A stretch of DNA of 64,000 nt, from positions 963,501-1,027,500 of the forward strand of contig JAMWBK010000010.1 in NCBI GenBank assembly GCA_029953675.1. The letters run 5' to 3'. This stretch comes from Rhodosorus marinus. Its lineage: Eukaryota > Rhodophyta > Stylonematophyceae > Stylonematales > Stylonemataceae. Positions within the stretch are counted from its first letter, which is position 1. Each line of letters begins with the position of its first letter. This document shows, one piece after another, positions 44,844 through 58,984 of this stretch. A program made the translations under genes and the position numbers. The notes below the pieces were generated by a model that was given only the letters and a program-made list of their open reading frames with translations, searched no databases and was not told the origin of the DNA.

Positions 44844-46821
44844 ATGTCTCTAGTGGAATTCATTCGGGGAACTGAGCTTCCGGTTGTGACCTACCGTACA
44901 CTTTGTGCCACACATGATGTCAGTGCAAAAGAAGCTAGGCGATGGATGGAGATCGCTGGTGCATCAAGTTCCAGATGGGAAAGTATATGGACTGTTGTTT
45001 TGAAGTCCACGGATGAAGAAGGCCCTAGGAAGAAATCTTCTGTCAAGCTTCTCGCTGCGAAAAACAAGAGGGACGCGCTTTGTACGGCAAACTCAAATGG
45101 CTGGGAAGCATTGTCAGCAGAAATCTTTGCTCTCCATGTTCTTGGTGCGAAGCTGGCTGAAAGCAAAGGTCAAGAACTCTATGAAGACGATCGGAAGAGG
45201 GAATTCAAGCAACTCCAGGAGTCGCCAGAAGCTGACAACCCGTTGCGCACAAACAGGTTGGCGACTTCTTGTCATCTTCTGCTTTTAAGAGTTGATCGCT
45301 GATGGGGATCTTTTTCGGCTTTTTCTAGGTATTCCACTGTAAAGAGCTCCTCGGCGAAGCGAATGGACATTGAGTCGAAGAGGCTGGAGGAGGTTGTTTC
45401 GAAGCCAGCACAGCTGGGGAGCAACTTCTCGAAGAAGATCCAGGCTGTCAAGGTCACGACTGAGACAGCGAGTCCCCAGCCAAAGACACAAGCAGACGAG
45501 CTAAAGGTATGTTTTGCTTGTGTCAAAAGACCCCCCATGCTACTGATGACGATCACACGCCTCCGCGATAGATGCGCTAATTCTCTTCTCGTTTGGTCAC
45601 TTTCAAGGATCCGAAATCGGTTGAAAGCAACACGGCCAAAGCAACAGATGCTTCTGGAGGAAGTACCCGAAAACAAACGGTAGGCTGATGGTGCAGAAAG
45701 TGTTTGCGTTAGTTTCCCAATGCTCAATATCTCGCCCTTTTCTTTCCTATGTTTGCTGCAGAAATCAGCCTCACATTTCTTCAAGCCAATGCCACCAAAG
45801 AAAGCCACTTCAGCAGGAGAGAAGACAGAGCCAGAAATGTCGAGACTTGTGCCGAAGGAACCTGCGGACAAAGTCCTGAACGCTAAGCCTGTCGAATTTG
45901 GAAGCGGGATAATCAGCAGATCCAACGACAACGAGGACTCAAATGGGGTGGACAGAGCCAGATCTGCTCAAAACCCAGGCACAGACAGTCCTCGAAAAGT
46001 AAGTTGTAGCCGGAGAAATGAACATAGCAGCTCCCAGGCACAACTGACCAGATATTCTCGTGCTAGGCTGGTGGAAAAAGGATTCTTGTGGAAGACGAAG
46101 AGAGCGACGAGGAGGAAACCTTTGACCCGTACCATGAGCCGGAAGATGATCCCGATGAAGAGCTCCCGAAGGAAAATCAGGAACCCCCAACTCAGGAAAG
46201 CTACATAAAAAATGATTCAGCTGAGGACGGAAGCGAAAACAAAAACCGAAGTAGCACATTGAAGACGGTGAACCAGGTGCAGAGAACAGGTGACAGTCCC
46301 GAGAACTCGACACCCTACATTGCTTCCCAGTCATTGACGTATCTCGCCACTTCCTTTTACAACAGGAAACGTTTCGCTTAAAAGGAAAGTCGTGAAAACT
46401 GTGGACGCGAACGGATTTGTTGTGTCGAGGATAGAGAGTGTTCGAGAGGAGCTGACGGAGGAGCGATCAACGAAAGCTATGGCATCAAATGAAGAAGCTA
46501 GCGAGGCGAAGATCAAAGATTCACCCGGCTCGGAAGAACCAAGTAAGCTCACCTGTTTGTTCCCGCGCACATATTCGCGGTAACCTACTGCCTCGAAAAA
46601 ATTGTTCTAACTTTTGTACAACTGTTCTTCCCTTGCGATCAGAAGAACAACGCTCGCGAAAGCGGAAGGAGGGAGACCTAGACTCGAAGAAAACAACCGC
46701 TTCTAGCGTTGAGAAGAGAGCCCCGAGTTCTTCCCCTTCAAAAAATGGAGAAGCAGAACGGGGAGCAAAGAAAGTCAAAAGCAATCAACTTGGGATAATG
46801 AGCTTCTTCAAAAAAAAGTAG
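44844..46821 (+). CDS. POLD3: DNA polymerase delta subunit 3-like (POLD3/p66)
   Basis: Seven exons encode 492 residues: 44844-45256, 45329-45506, 45608-45679, 45762-45998, 46067-46289, 46366-46542 and 46643-46821. The first ~75 residues (PVVTYRTLCATHDVSAKEAR) resemble the winged-helix domain of the delta p66 subunit. The middle is long, polar and disordered, with SASHFFKPMPPKK, an acidic ILVEDEESDEEET patch and KRKVVKTVDANGFVVSRIES, the pattern seen before the tail in p66 proteins. The last residues, QLGIMSFFKKK, form a textbook PCNA-interacting PIP box (Q-x-x-I-x-x-F-F). Role inferred: tethering polymerase delta to PCNA. All introns are GT-AG, 68-101 bp. The frame is open upstream of ATG 44844 to a splice-like AG at 44789, so the N-terminus may extend. 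Confidence 0.83.
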
Positions 46822-46889
46822 CTTGGCGTGCATAGACAGCTTGACGTTGAAGATACTAAATTAACTCCTGTGTAATATTCATCACCAAT

Positions 46890-48947
<2,058 letters not shown>

Positions 48948-49678
48948 TCTTTTCTTCCGAAACCAAGAGCTTTTCTATCTATAGGAATCTTATCCTTTCG
49001 TACCCGCAAAGGTTCTACGATCCCCTCCACGATGAATAGATATCCTCGCCAGCTTCGACAACAAGCCAAAACCACCGCCAATCTCTACCAAAAAAACTTA
49101 ACGAGACACTTAAACACATCTTTCATACCTCCCGCACATCCAATTTCAATCTAATATAAAACGAAGCTCCATCTTACCAATAGTACAAGAATTCCAGATG
49201 AGTCTTTAATCGTCATAGGGATCTCTTAATCCAGACGCTTTCTTTTAGGGTTAGAGTGAGATCAAGTTTTTTAAAAACAATTGAACTAGCCCTGCTCACG
49301 TGCAAAAAAAAGCAACCTCCGCAATAAGGAAAATAATGATTGAAATACTCAGTATTAGCCAATTAATATGCTTAAAACTCTATAGTGGTCTCTATCAGTC
49401 TTTATTAATGTGCACGGACGGTGTTCTTCGGGTTTTTTATTCTTTTTTCATCCGAATTTGCCCAATGATTGGTTTTTCTTTGATTAAATAGAGGAACTTC
49501 TCGCTACATCGATCCTGAAGTTGATCCACGAAAGTGTGAAAAATGGAAAAATGCAGTGGGCAAAACCCATTCCTGTTTGAGAAACGTGGGTTCTGGTTTG
49601 TTCTTCTGCATTGTTGCTTAACACAGAGTCAGAGAACACGGAGAGGGTGGTTTCGGTGAAACCCTTTGCTTGTCGCCA
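48948..49678. other. Intergenic, shared region
   Basis: This holds the TyrRS promoter side, then AT-rich sequence at 49150-49500 that includes the 3' end of the NUFIP-like gene. No gene was seen. Confidence 0.5.
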
Positions 49679-50809
49679 TTACGGATCCAACTTTTTTCCT
49701 GATTCTGGGAGGAAGAAGTCTGCAGACACGATGTAACGGATACATTGCAGCAGGGCGTCCTGCTCTCGTCTGACGTTGGGCTCGAGGAGGTTTCTTAGAA
49801 GGGACTTTCTCCGCCTGTTCGGTATTGGTGATTGCGGATTTCGGCCATTCGTCTGATGTTTGCCCTTTCTCCGGTCTCGTTTCTTTCTATTCGCCGGTCT
49901 TTCGCCTGTTTCCCTTTTTTCGCGTTGGGGGTTTTCGTGCCGCGCACTGTTCTCAACATTCTTGCACTCTTCGAGTCCACTCGCATCTTCAGACTCAGAA
50001 CCATACGCTGCCAATGCGCCTAGTGCCGTGGGTGGTTGCTTCTTCGCTTCTGGTTCTAAGCCTCCACGTTGAGGATGGCCTGTCGATTTATCGGTTCCTT
50101 CTGCTTCCCAATTTCTGATCACAGAGCGGGGCGTGTACAGGTCACAGTTTAGATGTCAAGCAGAAAAAAATGCCGAGCACTTGGAAGAATTGGTGACAGT
50201 TAGGACCGCAGCTATGAAGAAAACGATTTCAGGTTCCGCTCACCTAGAACGGCTCCCAACGGGCCTTCGCGCCGAAACTGGCCGACCCTCGCTTCTCCCA
50301 TCTTTGCTTGGGAAAATTGGCCTCGGGGGTAATCCACCGTTTTCCCGCGCCTGGTTTTCTGCCTCTAACTTCAGGGCTACGTTCCTCTTCGTCGGAAACT
50401 TTTTCCTCCGCTCCTCAATCCATGCAGCGAGTTCCTCCTCTGTAAAACCCTCCGTTGGCAGTGCTCGTTTCCGGTATTTTACTGTTTCAACCTCTGCCCG
50501 TTCATTCGTCTTCACAGGCACTTTCTCATCTTCGTCGCTGCTTTCGTCAGCTCTACTTCCGTTTGCACCCTTCCGCTGATTAGGATACCCGGAGGCCTTG
50601 CCAGTCCTCTCGTTCCCTTCACTCTCCCGCTGGACTCTTTGACTCTCGCTAGACCGTTTATGTCCAAGCACCCCATCTCCTCCGTTACCAGCCACAGCTT
50701 CTCCTTCATCCTCAAAAACTGGCGCCGGGAGTCCACCGACGTCGCCGCTCGTATGTGCCTCACGATGTACAGTATCCTTCGCCTCCAACACCATCCATGG
50801 CCAACTCAT
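49679..50809 (-). CDS. NUFIP1-like box C/D snoRNP assembly factor
   Basis: Two exons, 50244-50809 and 49679-50114, encode 333 residues with one 129-bp intron. Two conserved pieces are visible. A NUFIP-type helix at about residues 137-172 reads TEEELAAWIEERRKKFPTKR. Near the C-terminus, about residues 285-320, SLLRNLLEPNVRREQDALLQ is followed by CIRYIVSADFF. In NUFIP1 and yeast Rsa1 the first binds Snu13/15.5K-type proteins for snoRNP assembly, and the second matches the C-terminal pattern of the family. The rest is charged and disordered. The N-terminal C2H2 zinc finger known in animal NUFIP1 is not seen; either it is absent or an upstream exon was missed. Confidence 0.78.
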
Positions 50810-51469
50810 TCTCTATGCTCTTGAAGAAATTTATTGAATTTTCGCGCATATGCGTTTGCTAGCTTCCACCGCACTTTGCAGACACTCAAAACCGTGGTCG
50901 AGTACAGAAAAATACAGAAAGAGCTTTCCGCCGCTGCCCTCGTTACGCAACGTGCACAAAAACGAGGAGACTCATACTTCAATCAACTTGCCAATACTGC
51001 CAATACCTTGTCCAACGCTTTCAGGCTTGATGTCATTGAGCAATGTGCTCTGGTCCCTCGACGTTCTATACAAAAGTCAAAACCCAGTATTCCTCCTGAC
51101 GCTAGCAAACCTTTGTAACAGTGATCGGAACGGAACATCCCTAAAACTGCCCTACTGCCTATCGCAGTTCCGAACGATGCTCAGAACCCTATGAGCTGAG
51201 CGCTCCGTGTCTAGTCAGCTGGTTTTCAGCCAGCCACCAGCGTTTCCAGAGGTTTCTATACCAAGCACACAATGGAGACGCCGCAGCATGTCGCTGGGCA
51301 GTGAGAGTTACGTTTGGACCCTCGAAGAGTGTGTTCTGTTATCTTCACCGAGACTTGAACAGAAGAGGCTTGAAGGAAAACGAGGATAAGAGCTCACGTT
51401 CAGCTTCTGTGATGCTCTCCGGAGCCTGATCTTCCGCGCAGCGTTCTCGATTAAGTGGTCACGTCTAAA
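50810..51469. other. Intergenic with weak frames
   Basis: The plus-strand frames at 50834-51194 include LSNVLWSLDVLYKSQNPVFL, which faintly recalls helical repeats. They have no start-to-stop gene structure and are not called. The region also holds the divergent promoters of the NUFIP-like and methyltransferase genes. Confidence 0.4.
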
Positions 51470-52502
51470 ATGCAGATGGCGATGAGCTTTGTTAGCTTCC
51501 GCTTTGTCGCGACGTCGAGGAAAGAGCGGCTTAGAGTTCACAGGGACAAAGGCGTCCGATGTGCTTTGTCCAAGGCTGGTAGGTTAGCGTTCCTCCGAAT
51601 GGGGATCTTAGGTCCTTGTGACCTGACTTTACAAAAACTTATTTGTCTCTACAGAAACCGCTGGTGTTTTAACCGAAATCTTCGGGACAAGGTCGGACGC
51701 CTTTGATCGAAAGGGGATCGCAATGGACGATGCAGGAAGAAGAGGGCGTTCCAAGGACCTCAACTTAACTTACGGGGAATATGATCTCGATCTATTTACG
51801 AAACTCCTTGACAGAGCAAGCCCAGCCCAGGGGGATACTTTCCTAGACTTGGGATCTGGCTGTGGAAGGTACGTGTCCTTTCCGATCAACAAGGGATTCA
51901 AACCCACTGGACCAACATCATCGGTTGCTGTGCATCTTCACCAGACTTGTTCTGGCGGCATGGATGCTGTATGATCATTGGAAACGATGCTTCGGAGTAG
52001 AGATCGTGGACCCACTACACAGGGAGTCAATCGCAAAGTACGGAGACCTGAGGCAACACCTCGCTTCTTCGCACGTCCCATGCCCTACGGCTTCTGTGGA
52101 CTTTATCATGGGCGACTTGAATGAAACGGACTTCTCAGAGGCCGATGTCGTATTCTGTTACAGCACAACATGGGATTCGGTATGGAAGGAAACAGGCTCA
52201 AATTTATTGCTTTCCGATTTCAAGCTCGGTCTGAAGTAAGGTTGCTCCCCGTGAAACAGGCCGGCCCAGTACTGACAACGCTGTCGAGAAGATTGTCAGA
52301 AGTGCTCCGACCAGGCACTAGGGTTATAACAACAGATAAAATGCTTGCTGAGATTTGCGACGCGGATGGCAGAGGCTTTCAGCTGCTGGATCAGATTGAC
52401 GGATCGAACAAGGACACATTCTTTTCAACAGGATATGTTTGGAAACGAATCGATCGCACCAATCTGGAAGAGCTCGTACCTCGACCCTCACCTTCCTTCT
52501 AA
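51470..52502 (+). CDS. SAM-dependent methyltransferase, possibly organellar
   Basis: Four exons encode 266 residues: 51470-51578, 51655-51868, 51945-52179 and 52260-52502. The class I methyltransferase core is clear. LTYGEYDLDLFTKLLDRA precedes motif I FLDLGSGCGRLVLAAW, then the acidic strand CFGVEIVDPLHRESI, DFIMGDLNETDF, motif IV-like VVFCYSTTWDSA and LRPGTRVITTDKML. The YGE-x-F-LL plus DLGSG-G-VLAA arrangement is like the DOT1 catalytic fold and related protein methyltransferases, though the substrate cannot be told. The N-terminus (MQMAMSFVSFRFVATSRKER, then VRCALSKAG) is basic and hydroxylated and looks like a plastid or mitochondrial targeting peptide. Introns are 76-80 bp, all GT-AG. 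It is convergent with cyclin L, whose last exon begins just 127 bp after this stop. Confidence 0.8.
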
Positions 52503-52629
52503 TCATACGTTCCCAATAGCAGAACTCGCCTTCATCTCCGAAATTTGATTAAATATTGTCAACGACTCCCAACCGTCAGGTCTTCTGATTCCGTAAGGCT
52601 TCGGGGCTCCTGCTCAGTCTAGTACGTTA

Positions 52630-54856
52630 TCAGCGGGACCGACTTCGAGATCGGAACCTGTCTCGGCTTCGACTGAGGCTTCTGCTTCGACTTCGGCTGC
52701 TGCTCCGATAGCGATATCGGTAATGTCGTCTCCTGTCTCGAACGTCGTTGTATCTCGAATCTCGCCTTGCAGAAATAGGACAAGATCGTGGGAACTAGTC
52801 AGCTGCTGAGATACGATACATAGACTTAAAAGTCACTTCCAACCCCATCGGACTTAGAGCCTCTAGCGTAGCAGGAGTGCGCCTCGAGATCTAGTACGAA
52901 AGAATGGACAATCATGTAGGTGATCCTCGCTTTACCTCTGGCTACGACTCCTATCGTAATCGCGACCAGACGGCCGCTCATTCGAGCGTTCTTCACTGTT
53001 CTCTCGACGATTGTACCGCCTCTCCCTTGAATCATTCCGCCTCCTGCGCCATGAATCCCGAGGTGGATCTCTGCCCCTAGCCTCTTCATCCCGGTATCGA
53101 CGTTTCGAGTATTCGGCACTCCCATCGCTGTACTTTCCATCTCGTCCTCCTTCATTTCTGGTTGACAGAGACAGAAAAGCAAAAAAGATCAATAGCCTCG
53201 AAGACGACCAGCCCTATAGCAGAGGACGTGCAGCAGCAGAGCGACAATACCTCAAAGTTGAATTGAGGTCGTCGGAGTCACGCTTTCCATCCGAGTGTTT
53301 CGACGCTCTCGAGAACTGTTCGGTTCTCTGCCGCTTTCGACTTTCCACGTCCTGATCATGAGCATGTTTACCGCTCCCCTCCCTTCGCTGAAAACGTTTG
53401 GTAGCATCACCCTCTCTTTCACCCACATGAACTTTCTCCGTTCTCACAGTACTCTTCCCGTTCACAGTAACTACATCCAACGGAGGACAGACCTCTCAGT
53501 CTTGCACTAGAGCAGAGTCTGTCTACTACAGTCTCGATCCCTACTCTCAAGGCTAGAGATAGCCAAGGACGGGACAAGAAAGAAGTTCATACCTGCTTCT
53601 TCATCTTTTCCGATGGAGTGTCCAGGAGGCCGCTGGTCTTTGCGCGTATTCTTCGACACCTCGCGCATGATATCTTCTAGCACAAGCTCCTTTGTCAGTT
53701 CTTCAAATGGCAAGTTATTGGCACTAACGTGAATGTTATCGATCTCAGCTTCAACAGCAGAGAGAGCATCCTTTTTCAAGCGATCGGGTGGAAATAGTAA
53801 ATCAGGGCACGGATTGCACTACGCTTTCTCGGCATATTCTTGAAGTCAGACAGGAGCTTACTTCAGAGACTCCAAAGACAAGCCACCAACCGGCGTTTTC
53901 TTGGTCAGGAAGCTTCATCCTTGAGGGCTTGGTTGCGAGTCGAATACAAGCGCACGCAATAACTTCGGGTTCGTATCGGACACAGACGTCCGTCCTCAGG
54001 GCATCGTTTGCGTTGTTCCATGCATTCTGCAACAACCTCTTCCATCGATCTTCCGCTTCTTTGGTCGGGTTGCTATGTTCCTGTTGGGGCGTTGCAGCGC
54101 GTGTGAATTTTTGAGTTGTTCTTCGATCTTCATTCGGCCGTGCTCAGCTCGTACCTTCATCGTGTTAACGTAGATTAGGATAAATTTGTGAGGGTGTTCC
54201 ACATGCAGGACAAATCCTAGTTCCTTTAGTATGTACATTTCTGTCCTCGCGACTGTGAACTTCCACTCGAAGTAGTTCGTCCCGCTAAGATCTACCGGGA
54301 AAGCGACAGCGTCCTTGTATTTGTCCGGATTCGACTTTATCTCGTTCTTCACAAGTCGATGGTGGACCGTCGTGACCACCTCCCTAACCCTCCGAGGATT
54401 TTCCTCCACCTGAAACGCGACACAATCCACCGCGAACGAGCTTAGGTGTGCAAATGCTCATCCATGGATAAGCTGCCCAAGGAACTCTATGGAATACCTT
54501 CGCAGCAAGGAAGAGAGCAGCTGCAGCAGTCCATAAATGGCTGAATTTCTTCATTGAGACTCTATGGTAAAACCTGTGAAACAGGACCTGATCCGAGAAA
54601 ACCAGTTGGGGCGTTAAGATCCCGCCAAGATCGCACTACTATCTCCAACTGTGTAGAAAGCGAATCGGCTTACCTGTGCGGTGGCCATCACGATCTGAGG
54701 TAGTTCAAGAAGAATCCCAGCTTCTTGAATCAGTCCGCATGCAAATGCTCTCTGGGTGTTCTCCACAACTTCGGAAACTCCATCTTTTCTGGACGGCGTG
54801 CTCTTACTCGTCCTCTCATCGAGGTAAAACGAGTTTAAAACTACTCGTGTGCCCAT
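52630..54856 (-). CDS. Cyclin L, RS-domain cyclin
   Basis: Eight exons encode 508 residues: 54674-54856, 54498-54587, 54155-54409, 53862-54080, 53593-53770, 53251-53494, 52936-53157 and 52630-52765. The first cyclin fold includes CGLIQEAGILLELPQIVMAT, VLFHRFYHRVSMKKFSH and the LAAKVEENPRRVREV core (AAK-VEE-PR). It is followed by RTEMYILKELGFVLHVEHPH. The second fold carries NDALRTDVCVRYEPEVIACA. After an acidic/polar linker the protein is Arg-rich, and the last two exons form an RS domain (RRRRNDSRERRYNRREN; SSSRSRSRSLSRSRDRF). Cyclin L partners CDK11/CDK12-type kinases and links transcription to splicing; that function is from the family. All introns fit GT-AG, 74-170 bp. The final RS exon was missed by simple ORF calling because the preceding exon reads into a stop. 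Confidence 0.93.
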
Positions 54857-56342
54857 CACTCCTCCGAATGGAAACTAGTTCTCTCGTCCGCAAGCTCAGG
54901 ATATCGCTCTACACCTGACCGAAACTCTTTCAGGCTTACCAGCATTGACTACATTCGGCTTTCTTGGCGAGCAGACGGGGAGTACGGTCGGCCGTTAAAG
55001 GACCGCAAACATCATTTTCGATACATTTCCAAGCTACTCTCAGGCTTCTTGTTGAGAAGTAAGCTGTTAAGGTTGCACGGAGATCTGAGGGTCTAGAGAA
55101 AAAAATATCTACGGTGGTCCCTAAGTATGTCGCTCGCTGTTTAATGCAGTGCGGGAGAATCTGCACACTGTAGGAGAAGTAGCGCCTATTTTCATCGCAT
55201 CGATACCCCCTTCTGGATGTTTATAGATCGTTTCAAGCCCTTGACAACGCAGTGCTTGGCTTCATAGATTGATCGTGCTAGTAAAGGATTCCATCGAACG
55301 TGCCTGACAAGGTTTCCAACAAGGCTGGGCACTGCTTGCACTTCTACAGGTTAAGGATACTTTCAGTACTAGGCGACATTTTTGAGAATGCTGGTTCAAG
55401 CATTCATCGTCTCTAAGCCAAGTAGACAGCGTCGAAGCCTGGGTCCACGGCGCTAGTGCTGAAGCGCGAAATATTCATTTGAGGTAAAGAAATCATATGC
55501 ACTCGTATGACCCTTTTTAATCTGTATTCGATGATTCGATGCTGAATACAGAAATTATTTTGATTATTTTTCTAACATAGCATTCCATTATTAAAAACTT
55601 GAAAATAAGCTGAACCATTTTCTCTATCAACGATTATTAATTTTGATTTATTGGTTTAAAAGCCACTTCGTCCCCATTTATTCCGAATAGCAAAATTCTG
55701 TCGTGTTATGGTATTTATTTACTTCAAAAAAACTGTTAGCCAGACATTAATTGATCAGGAGTTGCTTGGTATTGAAACTGATCAGAAGCAAGACTGGCTT
55801 CCGGCGTTGGTCCTTCTCGAATTAAGCGTATTGAGAAGCTCAAAGGACCGCACGGAAACTTGGGAGGTCTCACTCTTGAAGCACCACAGCCAAAACCACT
55901 GGAAGAAGTTGAGTGCTGTGCAACATCGCCGATCCTGGTGACAAGTTATGCAAGCACCCGGGGCAGCGTCTTAAGGGGGCTGATCCACAATGTTCGTCCT
56001 GCACATCGGGTCGACTCCTATTCAGTATTGATGATTGGTGCGGTGTGCATATTTTAGAGAGGTGGTTACTTACTGCTCCAAACTTGGCTGAAAATTGCGA
56101 TGCTTGCAAAATAAATTAGCTTTCGAAAGTTGCTCAGAAGTCTCTTGCCGCGCTTATATTGAGGCTCAGTCATCGGAATACTGAAAGCCGCAATGTAAAC
56201 GAGGCATCTTATTACCGCGACCGTTCCTTGGTTTAGACTTATGTGCCTTAGCAGTCACGAAAACGACGTATCGAACGAGAACTATTCAGCTTTGATCGCC
56301 AAAGGATTCGCCGAAGAACTGAGAACACAGCATGGTGGGCTC
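54857..56342. other. Intergenic, candidate frames
   Basis: 55,480-55,720 is AT-rich. At 55708-56120 overlapping plus-strand frames (LEAPQPKPLEEVECCATSPI; IADPGDKLCKHPGQRLKGAD) look partly protein-like, but no family or clean exon model was found. They are not called as genes. Confidence 0.35.
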
Positions 56343-57126
56343 TCACCGTGGCCAACGTGTTATTCGAAAGAGGTCCTTCCACCCCTCTTCCCTGAAAAAT
56401 GCAATTATAATTGCGATTACAGAAATAAGATTATACTCATGACTGCCGAACCGAAAGAAAAGCCTGTAGATGACGGCCTGGCGAAGGACTCGATATAGGA
56501 CTGCGTATACAAACGATCCAACGAGTGACGTGGAAGCTTGTCCATAAGAAGTCCTTAGCGACCTTGCGAAAGCGTGCTTAGGGTTGAACAACTTGTGCCG
56601 GTTGCGGAGGATCCAAGTAATTCCAGACGAGAGGGCGACAGGAATCAAGTACTCGACACATTTCACCGGAAGAGAACGAGCTGCTGGCGGTACCGCATGA
56701 TCCACCAGCGTCTCAATGACAACCTAAAATCGACGGAATGCGAATAAGATGGACTTTTCGGGTTAGTCTGACAAAGACGACGATGACGAACTGCCCTTCA
56801 TGACTTGAATCAAAAACGGGAGAAGGAAGATAGGCTTCAATGAAACCAACCTTGCTCACTCTACTGGAGTGTTTAAAACCCAACAGACACGCCAGATCGT
56901 AGCCTATATAAGTGGCGCTCCTCAACAGAGTCCTCTGTACAAGCTTCAATTTCTGTATTTTCGAATCAGCAACAGATCTTGCGTCCTCGCCATTCTCGCT
57001 CAACCCTCCAGCTCCATTCTCCTCCCCATGCCCTACAGCTTCGTTGCCATCGCTCACGTGACCATTCCCCAAGATCTCGGAATCTTCTTCAGACTTTTCG
57101 CTTCTGTTCTTATCAGTTTTCGTCAT
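56343..57126 (-). CDS. Small membrane protein of unknown function
   Basis: Two exons, 56851-57126 and 56343-56723, encode 218 residues; the intron is 127 bp. The N-terminal 60 residues are acidic and disordered (Glu/Gly/Asn-rich). The C-terminal part has several hydrophobic stretches that look membrane-associated: CVEYLIPVALSSGITWIL, TSLVGSFVYAVLYRVL and YNLISVIAIIIAFF. It ends FREEGWKDLFRITRWPR. No conserved family was recognised. The ATG at 57126 is the most upstream in frame after a non-ATG stretch. Confidence 0.55.
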
Positions 57127-58984
57127 TTCACCACTCCTCCGCGGCACAAAAATCAGCAACGAAAACGTCTAGACCACTCAAAGAACAACTGAAATCAAAA
57201 CGGCCGCCAACAATCTTACAGAGCAGCTACATTAGCCCTCAACGAAGTCCCGCCCATCACCTGTATGCACGTTTTGGAACGAGCGAAATGAGAAAGCTTC
57301 CCAAATACTTAACGCCACTAGTCACGGACTCCTGTTCCTACCCCCTCGGCTAGCTTCAGAAACCCCTCAGGTTCTAAAATGAATTCCAACAGCGAAGCCA
57401 ACCACTACATTAGAGGAAAAAACGCTTTCACTTGGTAGTCAGGCCTAGCCCACACTTCGAAACTGGCTTCCATAGAGCCCAACACCACGATGCCAAAACC
57501 GTGGCCGTTTTCAACCCTGAAGCCTGAGGGCTTCCTGTCGAGTACCTCTCCGAAACGCACCTATAACCCTGAAGCTCTCGCAACTGTTGCTTCTTATTCT
57601 GAGACAGAGACCTGTCTCCTCACCCTGAGGCACAACGTTTCCATCTCGGATAGTCTCCTACTAATGACTCCAACGGGCGGCAGCACCGTGCAGAGCAATA
57701 TTAATTCTATCACTTCCAGGGAAAAAAGTATAATTCAGAAGACACTGATATCATTCTCTCCTAGTCTTCGAGGCCCTCGGCTATTTCAGAAGAATGAAAC
57801 CTAATCCCTAAAAGCCCTGAGGCTCGATAGCCTTCCTCCGCGAGGTTTCCCAGCATTCAAAACCTCCCCGAGATTCTGGAACCGGCTAACACACCCTGAA
57901 GATATTGCTTTCTGAAACACACTTACAACCCTGAGGCTCCTACAGTCCGTCCTGAACGTAGGACAGACCCAGCATCCTAGGCGCTGAAATTTTCGCTCAC
58001 AGAGGTTGAAAAGTGACTCTGCAAAGCGTGAGTCGGAAATCCAGAAATATCTTACTAAGATGCTTTCTGCAAACATTAGAATTCCCACCTGGATCCCGGA
58101 ACAGTCCCCATGCAAGAGTTAGAAGAAAACTGGCTTTTTGTTGAGGATTACTAAGGCGCTGAAGTCCGCGAGGATTTCATAGTTGATTTCTTTACCACCC
58201 AGCAACCCTGAAGTCTCAATGGTGATTTCAATATCACCAAACAACCCTGAAGTCTCAATATTGATTTCAGTATCACCCAACAACCCTGAGGTTTAAAACG
58301 ACCGTGCGAGATATTCAAGGTAACTTTCCTGATTGAGAGGGATTGAGACTAGTTTTTCTGAGATTTAGAAGCTTCATCATATTTCTGAAGCGTGTAGGTT
58401 CTACCAGATTCTTTTCTAGATGTCTATATCGCCCTGTATACCTGAGTCTAGGACAACTGGTACCCCTGAGGCACTAGATAGCTCGGGTTTTCTTCCTGAT
58501 GTTACTTACGTCCCAGAAGAGTGAAGTAAGACGATCGCGCAACCCTGATGCACGTGCTGGGGCAAAACGTGTGTGTTCCCGCAACTGGTTCTTTTAGCCT
58601 ACAATTCTCAGCTTGGTTGGGCTCTTAAGTAAATGATGATGACTGTAGTTGAAGCTCCATGGCCGTAGGGACCTCCGGGTAACTACCAACTGGCTGTATT
58701 CAGCAATTCAACTGAATTTTCCAGCTTTGCTTTTTCGCAGCAACTCCCGTGATGTTCAATAGAATTGTGGTGTTCAAGGTGTCTTGAGGGTCTAGCGGAT
58801 TTGCGAACGGCTCACAGAGGAGCGGACTCTGCGGTTGAGCATTCCTATGGTTTGGAGAATTGGACAGGTGTGGAATGCCTGAACAGGTCAGGACATTCGG
58901 ATTGTTGTTTAATTTTACGTTTTTCATAGGCTTGATCTGACGAATAGGATTCGTTTGTGGACTGCGATGGCCATCATACGGAGG
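57127..58984. other. Non-coding block with CCCTGA motifs
   Basis: No gene is seen across 1.85 kb. The segment is marked by recurrent AACCCTGA(A/G) motifs, described as a separate repeat feature. The minus-strand frame at 57801-58115 overlaps the motifs and is not considered real. Confidence 0.6.
57515..58550. repeat. Interspersed AACCCTGARG motif cluster
   Basis: About eleven copies of the hexamer CCCTGA, mostly in the wider form AACCCTGA(A/G)G, all on the plus strand, occur within 1.04 kb at irregular spacing. Near 58203-58280 two 39-bp tandem units (CAACCCTGAAGTCTCAAT... with a TGATTTCA-TATCACC end) are near-identical, and a third begins at 58281. Confidence 0.75.
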
